Source of the DNA: Pictodentalium vernedei
Taxonomy: Eukaryota; Mollusca; Scaphopoda; Dentaliida; Dentaliidae
NCBI GenBank assembly: GCA_031216915.1
Contig: CM062297.1
Coordinates: forward strand, 540,910,971 to 540,974,970
Length of the DNA stretch: 64,000 bases
Direction: 5' to 3'
Shown: positions 1 to 10,653 of the stretch, one piece after another
Layout: the number at the start of each line of letters is the position of its first letter
Numbering within the stretch: position 1 is the first letter of the stretch
Notes under the pieces: generated by a model
Told to the model about the DNA's origin: nothing
Seen by the model: the letters and a program-made list of their open reading frames with translations, nothing else
Databases searched by the model: none
Program-made: the position numbers and the translations under genes

Positions 1-25
1 ATTACCAGATTCTCAAAAAACAAGT

Positions 26-114
26 ATTGGTGTTTATTGGTGTTTTTTTTTTAAGGTCACATATTTCTGCACAATGGCTAACCATGACTGTGACAGTTTT
101 ACGGGTGGAGGAAG
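26..114 (-). repeat. SINE 3' tail fragment
   Basis: Reverse complement of the 3' part of the complete SINE at 22997-23352. It shares the stretch with TTTTACGGGTGGAGGAAG and the segment GCACAATGGCTAACCATGAC, with a T-rich run where the (AATA)n tail would be. The tRNA-like head is absent, so the copy is 5' truncated. Confidence 0.75.
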
Positions 115-115
115 A

Positions 116-147
116 CAGAGTTTAGGTCAGGTGAGCTAAAAATTACA
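116..147 (+). mobile_element. HINE-G type 3' terminus
   Basis: GTCAGGTGAGC followed by TAAAAATT. The motif is the exact inverse of the 5' terminal motif GCTCACCTGAC of the HINE-G element at 48856-48866. It directly abuts the SINE tail, so only the last bases of a Helentron-like non-autonomous element remain. Confidence 0.5.
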
Positions 148-2004
148 TTTTAACATGACAAACAGTGACTGCCTAGCCACGGATGCCCCCAAACTATGGC
201 CAAATGGTCTATAATACTGAAATGAAACATTTTGTGTTGAATTTGGTACTCATTATTGTCTATAAGGTTTTGAATTTAATAAAATAATCTGAAAATAGCA
301 GCCAAAAGCTGTATTGACCTTATTTCCATAAGGTCAACACAGCCACTAATGTTGGAACTTCCTCAACAGAACCATACACATATGGATGTCACATGAATTG
401 GCATCCAGTACAAGTAAAAATAAAGTTGGACCTTGACCTTCCTGTCACTCAAGCATGATGTTACTGATCTATGTCCCGCAGGCTTGGTGTTGCCTGTATA
501 TGTTATGTTGCTACACATCCCATCCAAAGAAGATTATGTGAAGTTGCAGTGCTTTTTAGTTCTGGATTAGAAACCCAATTCTGTGAGAAAATTAAGTTTG
601 CAGGCATGGTGTTGTCTGTATATGTTATGTTGCTACACCTTCATACCAAACAATCATTTAAAGTTGCAGTGTCTTTCAGTAGAGCTGAAGCAGTTTGCTG
701 GTTAACCAATTAACCACCGGTCATGAGTGTGACGGTCATAAAACCCACGATGGGTCATTAACCGGTTATAAACACTGCTGTTAACAACAGGAAGTTACGG
801 GTATTCTGACAGTCAGACACTGCTTGTTGGCTGTCGAATTAGTGGGGAACATTCCTGTTGCATGCAGTTCAGGCAATGTACATCGTCAAAACATCAAAGT
901 AATCACGTCGAATCAATGTAGAAAGTTGCAATGCAGGCCATCTTTGAGACAAACTTCAAAGAGATCTGAGGTCAAAGTCTACCAGTTGGTGATGTGGAGA
1001 AACTTTGTCACCAATTGGAAACTGATGCCTTGGCTTATCGCAGCTACTGGCACTGTGTGTCATACCTGAGCATTAAAATATCGAGAGACAGAGAGAGAGA
1101 GACAGACAGACAGAGAGCGAGAGTTTCGATATATCAACTTTGGAAAAAAGGAACTTTCATTTATTAATTTTTCATGCAAAAGTAAATGCTTTTTTTTTCA
1201 AATCGATGGATAATTGGGAACTTTCAGTTGCTTGTTTTGCATTTCTGAATATATACCACTGGCTTGCTCAAGTAACACACGTGACATGCTAGAATCAATG
1301 GCAAATTTTTCTGAAACCCAAACAAACATGAAGCTTTCCACTATTCATCTCTCCATAATAAAATAATGGAATGGAGAGTTGATAAATGATAGTTGTTTAT
1401 TTGGTTCTAATAGACCCATCGATTCTGAAAATAGGCATTTCGGGCAGTAGCCAATAATCTTGCCTCCTCCCACCAGAACTGAAGATATTGCTTCTCAAAC
1501 TTCCCCTGAGCAAACTTTAGTGCACACCCCAAAATGAAGCTTAATACCAATTATCAACTAATTTCCATCCATTGCCTCATAATATTTTTTTAAAATTTGG
1601 GGTAATTTCCCCACCCCCTCCTTAAGGGGCATGACAAACTGATCTGCACAAAATCAAAATGTGATGTCATAACAAACAAGTCCCTCAAATTTCACTAAAA
1701 TCGGTTCAGAGATTTTGGAGAAGTCAGGAATACCATGTTCACGGATGACAGATGGATGGACAGATTGACAAGGCATAACAGCAATCACTATAAGCTCATC
1801 CTAACTTTCATGCATATAGGCTACCTGTAACAACAAGCATTTCTCCACTTCCTGGGGTTCCCAAACTATAGTATTTGTGCCGAAATTATGTGGTGTACAA
1901 AAACCTTTTTGCCATGTTTCATACTTGTAATTTTGTCACAATTTTCACATAACAGAAGACATCACACACATAACTGAACAGAACTACGTGCAACTAGAGG
2001 TACT
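148..2004. other. No gene recognised; decayed repeats
   Basis: Only short frames, none resembling a known protein. Contains a GA/CAGA microsatellite at about 1083-1125 and, at about 1500-1830, a stretch with wording typical of a HINE 3' region (an 'AAAATCGGTTCAGAG' segment, then GACAGATGGATGGACAG, then a degenerate hairpin arm TAAGCTCATCCTAAC). The rest I cannot assign. Confidence 0.4.
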
Positions 2005-2430
2005 GTGAGCAAACTCACAAAGTGATCCCCCCCCTCCCCCCGCCTAAAATGTATAAGTTAGATTATCTCCCCTTGGAAATGTCAGAACAGAATTATATTG
2101 CTTCATGCACATCTTCATATGGAGTTCTTCCACTGTGTAAAGTTTCATGAAAATTCTTCAAACGGTTCAGGAGTTGTGCTTACAAGGATGGACAGACGGT
2201 ATAAGTTAGATTATCTCCCCTTGGAAATGTCAGAACGGAATTATATTGCTTCATGCAAATCTGCATATGGAGTTCTTCCATTGTGTAAAGTTTCATGAAA
2301 ATTCTTCAAACGGTTTAGGAGGAGTTGCGTTTACAAGGATGGACAGCTGGACAGACAGACAGACGGACGGACAGGGTGATTCCTATATACCCCCCCCCCC
2401 CCCCAAACTTTGTTTGCGGGGGGTATAATA
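2005..2430 (+). mobile_element. HINE-J: two-monomer Helentron-like element
   Basis: Starts with the hairpin GTGAG-CAAA-CTCAC, then a C-rich segment (2024-2043). Two copies of a roughly 150-bp monomer follow (about 2050-2200 and 2201-2350), each containing TAAGTTAGATTATCTCCCC and ending in GGATGGACAG. A CAGACGGACGG tract comes next, then a 3' hairpin between a long C run and GCGGGGGGTATAATA. No coding capacity is seen. This is the layout of non-autonomous Helentron/pearl elements; class assignment is by architecture only. Confidence 0.6.
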
Positions 2431-2808
2431 AGTTGTCTGATTGGGGGGTTTTGGTGGCAAATCCTTGAAAACTGCACACCTCCATTTTGCAGAAGAAAAC
2501 GAACACATATAAACCAAACCTTGTCTGTACTGTTTTGGTATTCCATACTGTCGCCCATCCAAATGCATCATGAATCCAACGGAACCAGAACTCATTCTCT
2601 CAGTAGTTTTCAGGTCACCTCAGTATAACATAAATTCTATCAAGCACTGAAAATAAAAGATATTTTATCATTTCTTTTTAAGTATTCATTTATGTTACAA
2701 AAACATAATTATAGATGATAGAGTTGTATAAAACATGAAGACATGACATCAAATTTATATTCAGTTGCTGATGAAGAACAGTTGCTGATGAAGGATCAAT
2801 ATGTCTTT
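2431..2808. other. No feature recognised
   Basis: A+T-rich sequence between HINE-J and the piggyBac-type MITE. Short frames only; a small tandem GTTGCTGATGAAG duplication lies at about 2763-2792. Confidence 0.4.
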
Positions 2809-2917
2809 TTAACCTTTTACCCAATGCAGACGATATCAAAATTTATTATTTTAAATATTATTTTTTCAAATTTTTCAAAACATTTCAGCAAAAACATATC
2901 ATGTGACCCTTCACTGG

Positions 2918-3530
2918 TAGTGTTCAACCGATGATCGGAACTGGGCACTACAATCGGCCAATTGTGGGCAATCGGATGACACAATGGCAACAGGTTCAAC
3001 CGATTGTTACCAAGCATTTTGAGATGATTCATTAACCACATTTTATAATCTTCTGCAATTGTTGAATTGTTAATGTAAAATTATGTCAATAATACCATTC
3101 AATAAATTTGAGAAACAACCACAATGTGTATTGTTAATCTCTCTAGACACCCCTTTACGGGACATACAAGTTAAATGACATGTAAAGCTTACAACTGAGC
3201 AAACTTGCGGAAATCGCCAGATCATACTGGAAAAGGGACGGTTCCACTCCATTGACTCAGGTCACAGTAAAATTACCAGTCGCACACACTTAGGCGGTAA
3301 ACATAGCTCTGAGAGTCATGGTTACCGCCCAAGTGTGTGCGACTGGTAATTCTACTGCGACCCCAGACAATGAAGTTTAAAAATGTTTAGTTTAATGTAG
3401 TTCTTTCGAGCTTCGACTTGTCTAGTAGTGCACGGTATTACAATCAGAATTGGCATTAGAATCGGCCAATTATGAGCTCAAATAACCGGTAATCGGTAAG
3501 CGACCATTTTTGGTTATCAGTTGAACACTA
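2918..3530. mobile_element. hAT-type MITE inside the piggyBac MITE
   Basis: Terminal inverted repeats TAGTGTTCAACCGAT (left) and TAGTGTTCAACTGAT (right, inverted), 14 of 15 matching. Flanking 8-mers TTCACTGG (2910-2917) and CTCATTGG (3531-3538) match at 6 of 8 positions, the differences being transitions, as for an old 8-bp target duplication. The uninterrupted piggyBac copy at 63380 reads CTCATTGG at this place, which supports an insertion. Non-coding. Confidence 0.7.
3260..3362. repeat. Long near-perfect hairpin (41-bp arms)
   Basis: Arms at 3260-3300 and 3322-3362 are inverted copies with only a few transitions. They contain ATTACCAGTCGCACACACTT and GGCGGTAA around a 21-base loop. It could be a further nested foldback MITE or an internal palindrome of the host hAT MITE; no target duplication was identified. 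Confidence 0.7.
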
Positions 3531-3666
3531 CTCATTGGGATGAGCTTGTTCCAATGAGGAGTTACATAACATGGATTTGTGGAATTTTTTTAATATATTT
3601 TTTTTCAAATGCTTAATTTGTAAATTATGTGGGCGGATGTGACCGATTCATTGGGTAAGGGGTTAA

Positions 3667-4389
3667 AGTAAAAAAAAAAAAACACCACTTTCGACTTCAC
3701 AAACTTTTCTGTATTTAAATTCAGAACTTTGAAAGAATAGAATGCTGAATAATTCTTGGAAGAACAATTTTAAGCTAGTATTGTCAGATACTTTGATACA
3801 AGTAGTTTGTTGAATTGAGACTTTTTTCACCCATACAATCCATTACCATGCTCACTTGATTAATACAAGTTTCTACATGTAATTGTCATAGCCAATGATA
3901 TTTTATTTCAAAACATTGTTCAGAAACTGTACATATAAAATAATGTTTATTTTCATAATTAATTCGGACAGCCAGTTAAAACCATAACTCTGAAATAATA
4001 AGCACAAATAAATAAACGTGAGAATCCTATTAATCTTTTTACTTATTTTCTTCAATACCAGTGTGGCTATCCCAATTAATAATCTACGAAAGTTAACATT
4101 ATTTTATATGTATAATTTCTAAGCAATGTGTTGAAATATAAACAACAAGAAACAAGAGCAATGCACAACCTTGCATATGCCCCCTCCTGCAATACCATGG
4201 ATAGCATATGCAGCTCAATGGAAAGGTGGCAATTCTCAAGATGGCATACATATCTGTCATTTTGAACAAACAAACACACATGAATAATAACTTGGTTAAA
4301 CTTTCTCTGCATACCCATTCAACATAGGCATTATAAAGGTTATTAAATTTTCTGTAGTCATTCAATAAAAAATATTCCCACTGACAAAA
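3667..4389. other. No feature recognised
   Basis: A+T-rich sequence with short frames only. I see neither coding signal nor clear repeats. Confidence 0.4.
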
Positions 4390-4975
4390 CACAACAATGC
4401 AAAAAGTTTATAGGGGCACTTTTTGTAAGTCTAACAAGAGGCATAACTCAGGTACATACACATGGACAGAACCAGCAATATATGGATATCCTTTCCCGCA
4501 TACTAGTCCATCACCATTTATTTGTTTATTGGTGTTTAAAGTCACATACTTCTGCACAATGGCTAATCATGACCACAACATGGATACAAGTTATAATGTA
4601 AAAGGTTAATTTTGCTATTTTTTAAAGAATGTATAGGCAAAACCAGCAATATGTGGATATCCTGCCCCCATGCTGGCCTATCATCACACCAAAGGATTCA
4701 AAATCTGACAACTGATGCCAGTTATAAAGCAAAATGTTCATTTTACTTCTTTTCCAAGTCCTACATGAGTCATAACTCTGGTATGAAGTGTAGACAAAAC
4801 CCACAATTTGCAGATATCATTTCCTCAGTGCTGGTCTATCATCAACTAAAGGGCATCAAAATCTGACAACCAATGCCAGAGTTATAATACAAAATGTTTG
4901 TACAGACGAACAGGTTGACATAGACCTTGACTATATACGAACTGAACCGCCTAAGGAGGCCGGAGGAATAATAAA
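4390..4975 (+). repeat. Degenerate tandem repeat, possibly a HINE (family K)
   Basis: Three divergent monomers of about 190 bp share phrases such as CCAGCAATATRTGGATATCC and ATCTGACAAC. A CAGACGAACAGGTTGACATAG segment follows, then TATATACGAACTGAACCGCC and AAGGAGGCCGGAGG, which may be a weak 3' foldback. The first monomer is broken by a SINE-tail fragment. The architecture resembles the other HINEs but terminal motifs are not clear. Confidence 0.4.
4516..4575 (-). repeat. SINE/LINE tail fragment
   Basis: Matches the reverse complement of the SINE 3' tail (TTTATTGGTGTTTAAAG, then GCACAATGGCTAATCATGAC). It continues into CACAACATGGATACAAG, which the complete SINE lacks but the fragment at 40652 has. 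Confidence 0.6.
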
Positions 4976-5243
4976 TACCAGTGGCCACAGCCCCCATTGT
5001 CCTTCCTCACCCCCCACCCCCACTCATGTGTTGTGTTGCTACACCCCAAAGTCAAATGGCCTTGTTCTGGGAATAAGAAAAAGTCACCTTGGCAACAATG
5101 GTACCCAGACAAAATCTTTATGCGACAGCAATTTTCTGTTACTATCTACATGAACACTGACCCATGATTCGATGTGTATACAGAAGTGCTGGCGGGAGGA
5201 GGTTAAATGGGGGCTATAGACGCCGTCAGAGATGTCTAACCTG
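4976..5243. other. No feature recognised
   Basis: C-rich, low-complexity stretch followed by unique-looking sequence up to the hAT-like left end. No gene is supported. Confidence 0.35.
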
Positions 5244-6263
5244 TAGGGCTGCAACGGTTCACTGCAGTCTCGGTGCACCGCAGTATTTTTCCATGGTACA
5301 ATACTCGGTTCATTCAGCCTAATTTTCGGTATGCTCACGGCACAGCGGTCGCAGCAGGAGAATTCCAACACCCCCAAAAGAGGGCCCATGAAGTCGGATG
5401 TGAATTTCAAGGAAACTCTCCACACGTTCTCCCTTTCCCTCTCTCTGAAAAATAGAAGGGGCCCCCCCCTCCCCCACACACACTCAGTAACTCATTTGAT
5501 TGTATGGACCTGGAATCATCAAAATTTATTGGGAAATTGGGGCATATAATCTTGGTGGATAATATTTGTAATAGTTGGTGAGGTCAGTATTTAAATAGAA
5601 AATAACTTTATACATACGATTTCAAACATTCATTTTAAAAATTTAACATATTCAAATCACTTGACAATAAAAGTAAGTGTGGAATTTCAAGTCCATAAAA
5701 CAATCGGATGTGGTGGGGTCTTCCACGAAGTTGGTGCAGTTCAGACAAGCGATAAATATATTCAATATTCATGACCATGTTGATCATGTGATTTGGGGAT
5801 ACACTCATTTTCATATTGACGTCAGACATTTAGCACATGGTAAACCATGTGTTTTTTCTGTCCTGTTTTGCCAAGTCAAGAGTGCATATTTCTACATCAG
5901 CTTAAGGGGCTGCCCGGCTGTAACATTTCAGCTTTAATCTACCAAATATGCGGTGCATAGAAGCATGCTGTTAGTTTTAATGGACGGCTGTTGGGAATTG
6001 GGTCTGTATGAAAATTTGTAAGTGTCGACACAAGCAAACAGTTTGCAAACATAAACAGAACAGCATGTCGTGCATCTATAAATAACCGACTTGACGTCAC
6101 TTGAGCTTTGGGTAATTCCGAATGTGTGTCAGGAGAAGACGATTATTTATTGGCTGATTATTCAACAATTTGCCAATCAAGTTTTGCGTGCAGCATGCTA
6201 GGCTTCTAGCATATTGCAAACATGATTCACCATCAGTTTTTGGGCGAATAATGTTAGATAGAA

Positions 6264-6677
6264 GCCAAGACCAATACCGGGTCTGGACCTGCGTCGCTGC
6301 ATGCAATTGAATCGGCAAACAGGAAGGGGCTGCACAGCAGATCTGAAAATTGCATACACAATACAACTGATCATTATCAGGCTTCAGATGAAATATAAAA
6401 TCAATCCCTTGCAGAGAAGCCGAGAAAAGTTTGACGAAAAATTTCAATGTTCAGTGGGTACAGTAAAATTTCAAAGTATCAGCAAATAGGAAGTGGCTGC
6501 ACGGCAGATCTGAAATGATACAACTCATCATTATGAAGCAGCAGACCAAATATAAAATCATTCCCTTTCATAGAAGCCAGGAAAACCTTGACGGAAAAAG
6601 TGTTTCGGACGGCTGGACTGACGGACGGAGTCGAGTGGTTGCTAGACCTGCTCTGCCGCTGGTGACGCAGGTAATAA
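6264..6677 (+). mobile_element. HINE-A copy 1
   Basis: Begins at the same place as the copy at 43388, with the 5' hairpin AGACC-AATACCG-GGTCT, then ACCTGCGTC (6287-6295). Two divergent monomers share CACGGCAGATCTGAAA and ATCATTATGAAGCAGCAGAC. The element ends with GACGGACGGAGTCGAG and a 3' segment holding GACGCAGGT (6664-6672), the exact inverse of the 5' motif. Non-coding. Confidence 0.65.
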
Positions 6678-6682
6678 AAATA

Positions 6683-9600
6683 GGCCGATGAAATCGTCAA
6701 ATTTGTACCCATATGTGCAACTAGTAGAAAGCTGTATGATGGAGGGCCAACACAGATGCCAACATTATGTACACCATACATGGTATGGGTACATATAGAA
6801 ATGGATTGGAGGAGTGTCTAATTTGATGGATAAAGGGTTCATATCTCCGGATCAAATTATCAGATTTACATAAAAAACTATAGAGCACAGCACATCAGTA
6901 ACCTGAACGTATATATGAAGTAACATGACAATCGGATTGATATTTTTTTAAGTTATCTCATGCCAAAGGGATTGGAGGAATTTTCAATTTGAAGGATAAA
7001 GGGTTAATATCTCAGGATCAAAATAACAGATTTACACCAAAAACTATACAGCTCGGCACATCAGTAACCTGAATACAAATAAAAAGTAACTTGACAATCC
7101 AAGTAATATTTTTCAAGTTATCAAATGCCAAAGGGATTGGAGGAATTTTCAATTTGAAGGATAAAGGGTTAATATCTCAGGATCAAATTATCAGATTTAC
7201 ACCAAAAACTATATAGCTCGGCACATCAGTAACCTGAACACAAATATAAAGTAACCTGACAATCCAAGCAATATTTTTCAAGTTATCGAATGCCAAAGGG
7301 ATTGGAGGAATTTTCAATTTGAAGGTTAAAGGGTTAATATCTCAGGATCAAACTATCAGATTTACACCAAAAACTATACAGCTCGGCTCATCAGTAACCT
7401 GAACACAAATATAAAGTAACTTGACAATCCAAGCAATATTTTTCAAGTTATCAAATGCCAAAGGGATTGGAGGAATTTTCAATTTGAAGGTTAAAGGGTT
7501 AATATCTCAGGATCAAACTATCAGATTTACACCAAAAACTATACAGCTCGGCACATCAGTAACCTGAACACAAATATAAAGTAACTTGACAATCCAAGTA
7601 ACATTTTTCAAGTTATCACATGCCAAAGGGATTGGAGGAATTTTCAATTTGAAGGATAAAGGGTTAATATCTCAGGATCAAACTATCAGATTTACACCAA
7701 AAACTATACAGCTCGGCTCATCAGTAACCTGAACACAAATATAAAGTAACTTCACAATTCAAGCAATATTTTTCAAGTTATCGATTGCCAAAGGGATTGG
7801 AGGAATTTCCAATTTGATGGATAAAGAGTTAATATCTCCGAATCTAAATAACAGATTTACACCAAAAACTATACAGCTCAGCACATCATTAACCTGAACA
7901 CAAATATAAAGTAACTTGACAATCCAAGCAATATTTTTCAAGTTATCGAATGCCAAAGGGATTGGAGGAATTTTCAATTTGAAGGATAACAGGTTAATAT
8001 CTCAGGATCAAATTATCAGATTTACACCAAAAACTATACAGCTCGGCACATCAGTAACCTGAACACAAATATAAAGTAACTTGACAAGCCAAGCAATATT
8101 TTTCAAGTTATCGAATGACAAAGAAATGGATACGGACACTGGATGGACAGACAGACCGACGGACGGACGGACGGACGGACGGACGGACGGACGGACGGAC
8201 GGACGGACAAACAAAAAAAAACTATACAGCTCAGCACATCAGTAACCTGAACACAAATATAAAGTAACTTGACAATCCCAGCAATATTTTTCAAGTTATC
8301 GAATGCCAAAAGGATTGGAGGAATTTTCAATTTGAAGGATAAAGGGTTAATATCTCGGGATCAAATCATCAGATTTACACCAAAAACTATACAGCTCAGC
8401 AAATCAGTAACCTGAACACAAATTTAAAGTAACTAGACAATCCAAGCAATATTTTTCAAGTTATCGAATGCCAAAGGGATTGGAGGAATTTTCAATTTGA
8501 AGGATAAAGAGTTCATATCTCAGAATAAAATTATCAGATTTACACCAAAAACTATACAGTTCGGCACATCAGTAACCTGAACACAAATATAAAGTAACTT
8601 GACAATCCAAGCAATATGTTTCAAGTTATTGGATGCCAAAGGGATTGGAAGAATTTTCAATTTGAAGGATAAAGGGTTAATATCTCAGGATCAAATTATC
8701 AGATTTACACCAAAAACTATACAGCTCGGCACATCAGTAACCTGAACACAAATATAAAGTAACTTGACAAGCCAAGCAATATTTTTCAAGTTATCGAATG
8801 ACAAAGAAATGGATACGGATGCCGGATGGACAGACGGACGGACGGACGGACGGATGGACAGACGGACAAACAAAAAAAAATATACAGCTCGCCACATCAG
8901 TAACCTGAACACAAATATAAAGTAACTTGACAATCCAAGCAATATTTTTCAAGTTATCGAATGCCAAAGGGATTGGAGGAATTTTCAATTTGAAGGATAA
9001 AGGATTAATATCTCGGGATCAAATCATCAGATTTACACCAAAAACTATACACCTTGGCAAATCAGTAACCTGAACACAAATATAAAGAAACTAGACAATC
9101 CAAGCAATATTTTTCAAGTTATCGAATGCTAAAGGGATTGGAGGAATTTTCAATTTGAAGGATAAAGGGTTAATATCTCAGGATCAAATTATCAGATTTA
9201 CACCAAAAACTATACAGCTCGGCACATCAGTAACCTGAACATAAATATAAAGTAACCTGACAATCCAAGCAATATTTTTCAAGTTATCGAATGACAAAGA
9301 AATGGATACGGACACCGGACGGACAGACGGACGGACAGATGGTCAGACAGACAGATGGACGGACAAAGGATGGACGAACGACGGATAGTCATCCCGGATG
9401 AGGTCATTATGTGTACCATACATAGTATGGGTACACATAAATATTTTTCAAGTTATCAAATGCCAAAGGGATTGGAGGAATTTTCAATTTGAAGGACAAA
9501 GGGTTAATATCTCAGGATCAAATTATCAGATTTACACCAAAAACTATACAGCTCAGCACATCAGTAACCTGAACACAAATATAAAGTAACTTGACAATCC

Positions 9601-9750
9601 AAGCAATATTTTTCAAGTTATCGAATGACAAAGAAATGGATACGGACGCCGGAAAGACAGACGGACGGACGGACAAAGGATGGACGAACGACGGATGGCC
9701 ACCCCGGATGATGGCATTATGTGTACCATACATAGTATGGGTACACATAA
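6683..9750 (+). mobile_element. HINE-B compound array of 165-bp monomers
   Basis: 5' end GGCCGATGAAATCG (hairpin CGATGAAATCG) followed by TTTGTACCCATA. About 18 tandem monomers with a 165-bp period follow (for example AGTTATC at 7281, 7446, 7611). Each contains GGGATTGGAGGAATTTTCAA, CAGATTTACACCAAAAACTA and AACCTGAACACAAATATAAA. (GGAC)n tracts at about 8150-8208, 8823-8866, 9318-9364 and 9655-9675 show that several copies were joined. Two 3' termini with GTATGGGTACACAT lie near 9428 and 9738. Peptides read through the array are noise. Confidence 0.75.
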
Positions 9751-10264
9751 AAATGTACCGCAATACATATTGTACCGCCACCGAAAAACCGAAATACGTA
9801 CCGAACCATGAGGTAAGTGTACCGTTGCAGCCCTACAACCGGTAACCTGATGTGGAAACTGCCTCTTTTATTACATAACCGGACAACTTGTACCAATCAA
9901 GTCGTACTTAAAATTGGATCACTCATACCCATTTTCATTGGACGACTCATATCCAAAATTGGACAACACATATACATGGTTGGTCAACTAGAACCTTATG
10001 TTTTATTGTGCGGATGAGGGCAGATAAAGCCAGAAGAATAATAGAAGATGACTGTATTTGTGATCATGCAGTATATTTAAAACGATCTCTCGCTGCTTGA
10101 AAAATGTCAACCCCATGTCATTCATGCCTGAAATCCCAAAACCTGGTTGATGTATTCTCACCCTGATATTTCTTGGGTCATTTTGCTAACGTTATTCCTT
10201 CACAATGTAGGTACCTTGTTAAGCCTTCTAAAAGTACTCAGGGTTCACCAATTGGCAAGAAAAT

Positions 10265-10495
10265 GAAAAAAATTATAGTAATTTATCTACTTTTTATATT
10301 TACCAATGACCCAGACTTAGCTGGTGCTAACCCAAAAATATCTAGGGCCAAACACAAATTTTGCCCCCCCCCCAATCCCTCAAATTTGCATGCAAAACCG
10401 AAAATTAGAAGTCCTATCTGGCCCTCCATACATTAACCCTCCGCGCATGCACAGACGCCAGGAAGTCACCGAATCTACCACCAATAAATCATTCT
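10265..10495 (+). repeat. DIRS-1 left inverted terminal repeat
   Basis: Homologous to the DIRS-3 left ITR: ATTATAGTAATTTAT, then ACCAATGACCCAGACTTAGC and GCCAAACACAAATTTTGCC. The relic continues with GGGAGGGCCATTCCCGTCTG to about 10580, where the internal complementary region starts in DIRS-3 and -4, but that part is lost. Confidence 0.8.
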
Positions 10496-10653
10496 TTGAA
10501 GAAAAAAAGATTATAATAATTAGGTATGAGTGCCCAGTACTGCCCACTCATGGGAGGGCCATTCCCGTCTGGGATAAAGACCATAAAGACTAGAGTTGGA
10601 AGACTAAAGCGACCTATGGCAAGTTTTCCACCTAGTCAAATGCAACTAGAACT

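Larger units (their letters stand above)
2809..3666. mobile_element. piggyBac-type palindromic MITE, interrupted
   Basis: Bounded by TTAA at 2809-2812 and 3663-3666, with inverted ends CCTTTTACCCAAT and (right, inverted) CCCCTTACCCAAT. The interior matches the uninterrupted copy at 63380-63628, including ACGATATCAAAATTTATTAT and a palindromic centre with GAGCTTGTTCCAATGAGG. TTAA targets with CCYTTTACC ends are typical of piggyBac. A 613-bp hAT-type MITE has inserted in the palindrome centre. No transposase is encoded. Confidence 0.75.
5244..9835. mobile_element. Decayed hAT-like element filled with HINEs
   Basis: Ends are inverted: TAGGGCTGCAACGGT at 5244 and its inverse ACCGTTGCAGCCCTA ending at 9835, a 15-bp perfect match of the form common at hAT ends. 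Subterminal sequence on both sides is rich in GGTAC/CGGT words (5270-5345 and 9745-9830). I could not find a matching 8-bp target duplication and no transposase remains. The interior is occupied by HINE-A and HINE-B repeats plus unassigned sequence at 5350-6260. Confidence 0.5.

Noticed and set aside
471-1069. Two open frames of about 80 codons
   Set aside because: Short, no recognised similarity, no splice or start context that stands out; expected by chance in this length.
7759-9781. Recurrent small proteins read on the minus strand (FDNLKNIAWIVKLLYICVQV and similar)
   Set aside because: They are translations of the 165-bp HINE-B monomer and (GGAC)n tract; the 'conservation' is that of tandem DNA repeats, not of a gene.
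5236-9843. 8-bp target duplication for the hAT-like element at 5244-9835
   Set aside because: Flanks CTAACCTG and CAACCGGT do not match in any tested register; only the inverted ends support the element.
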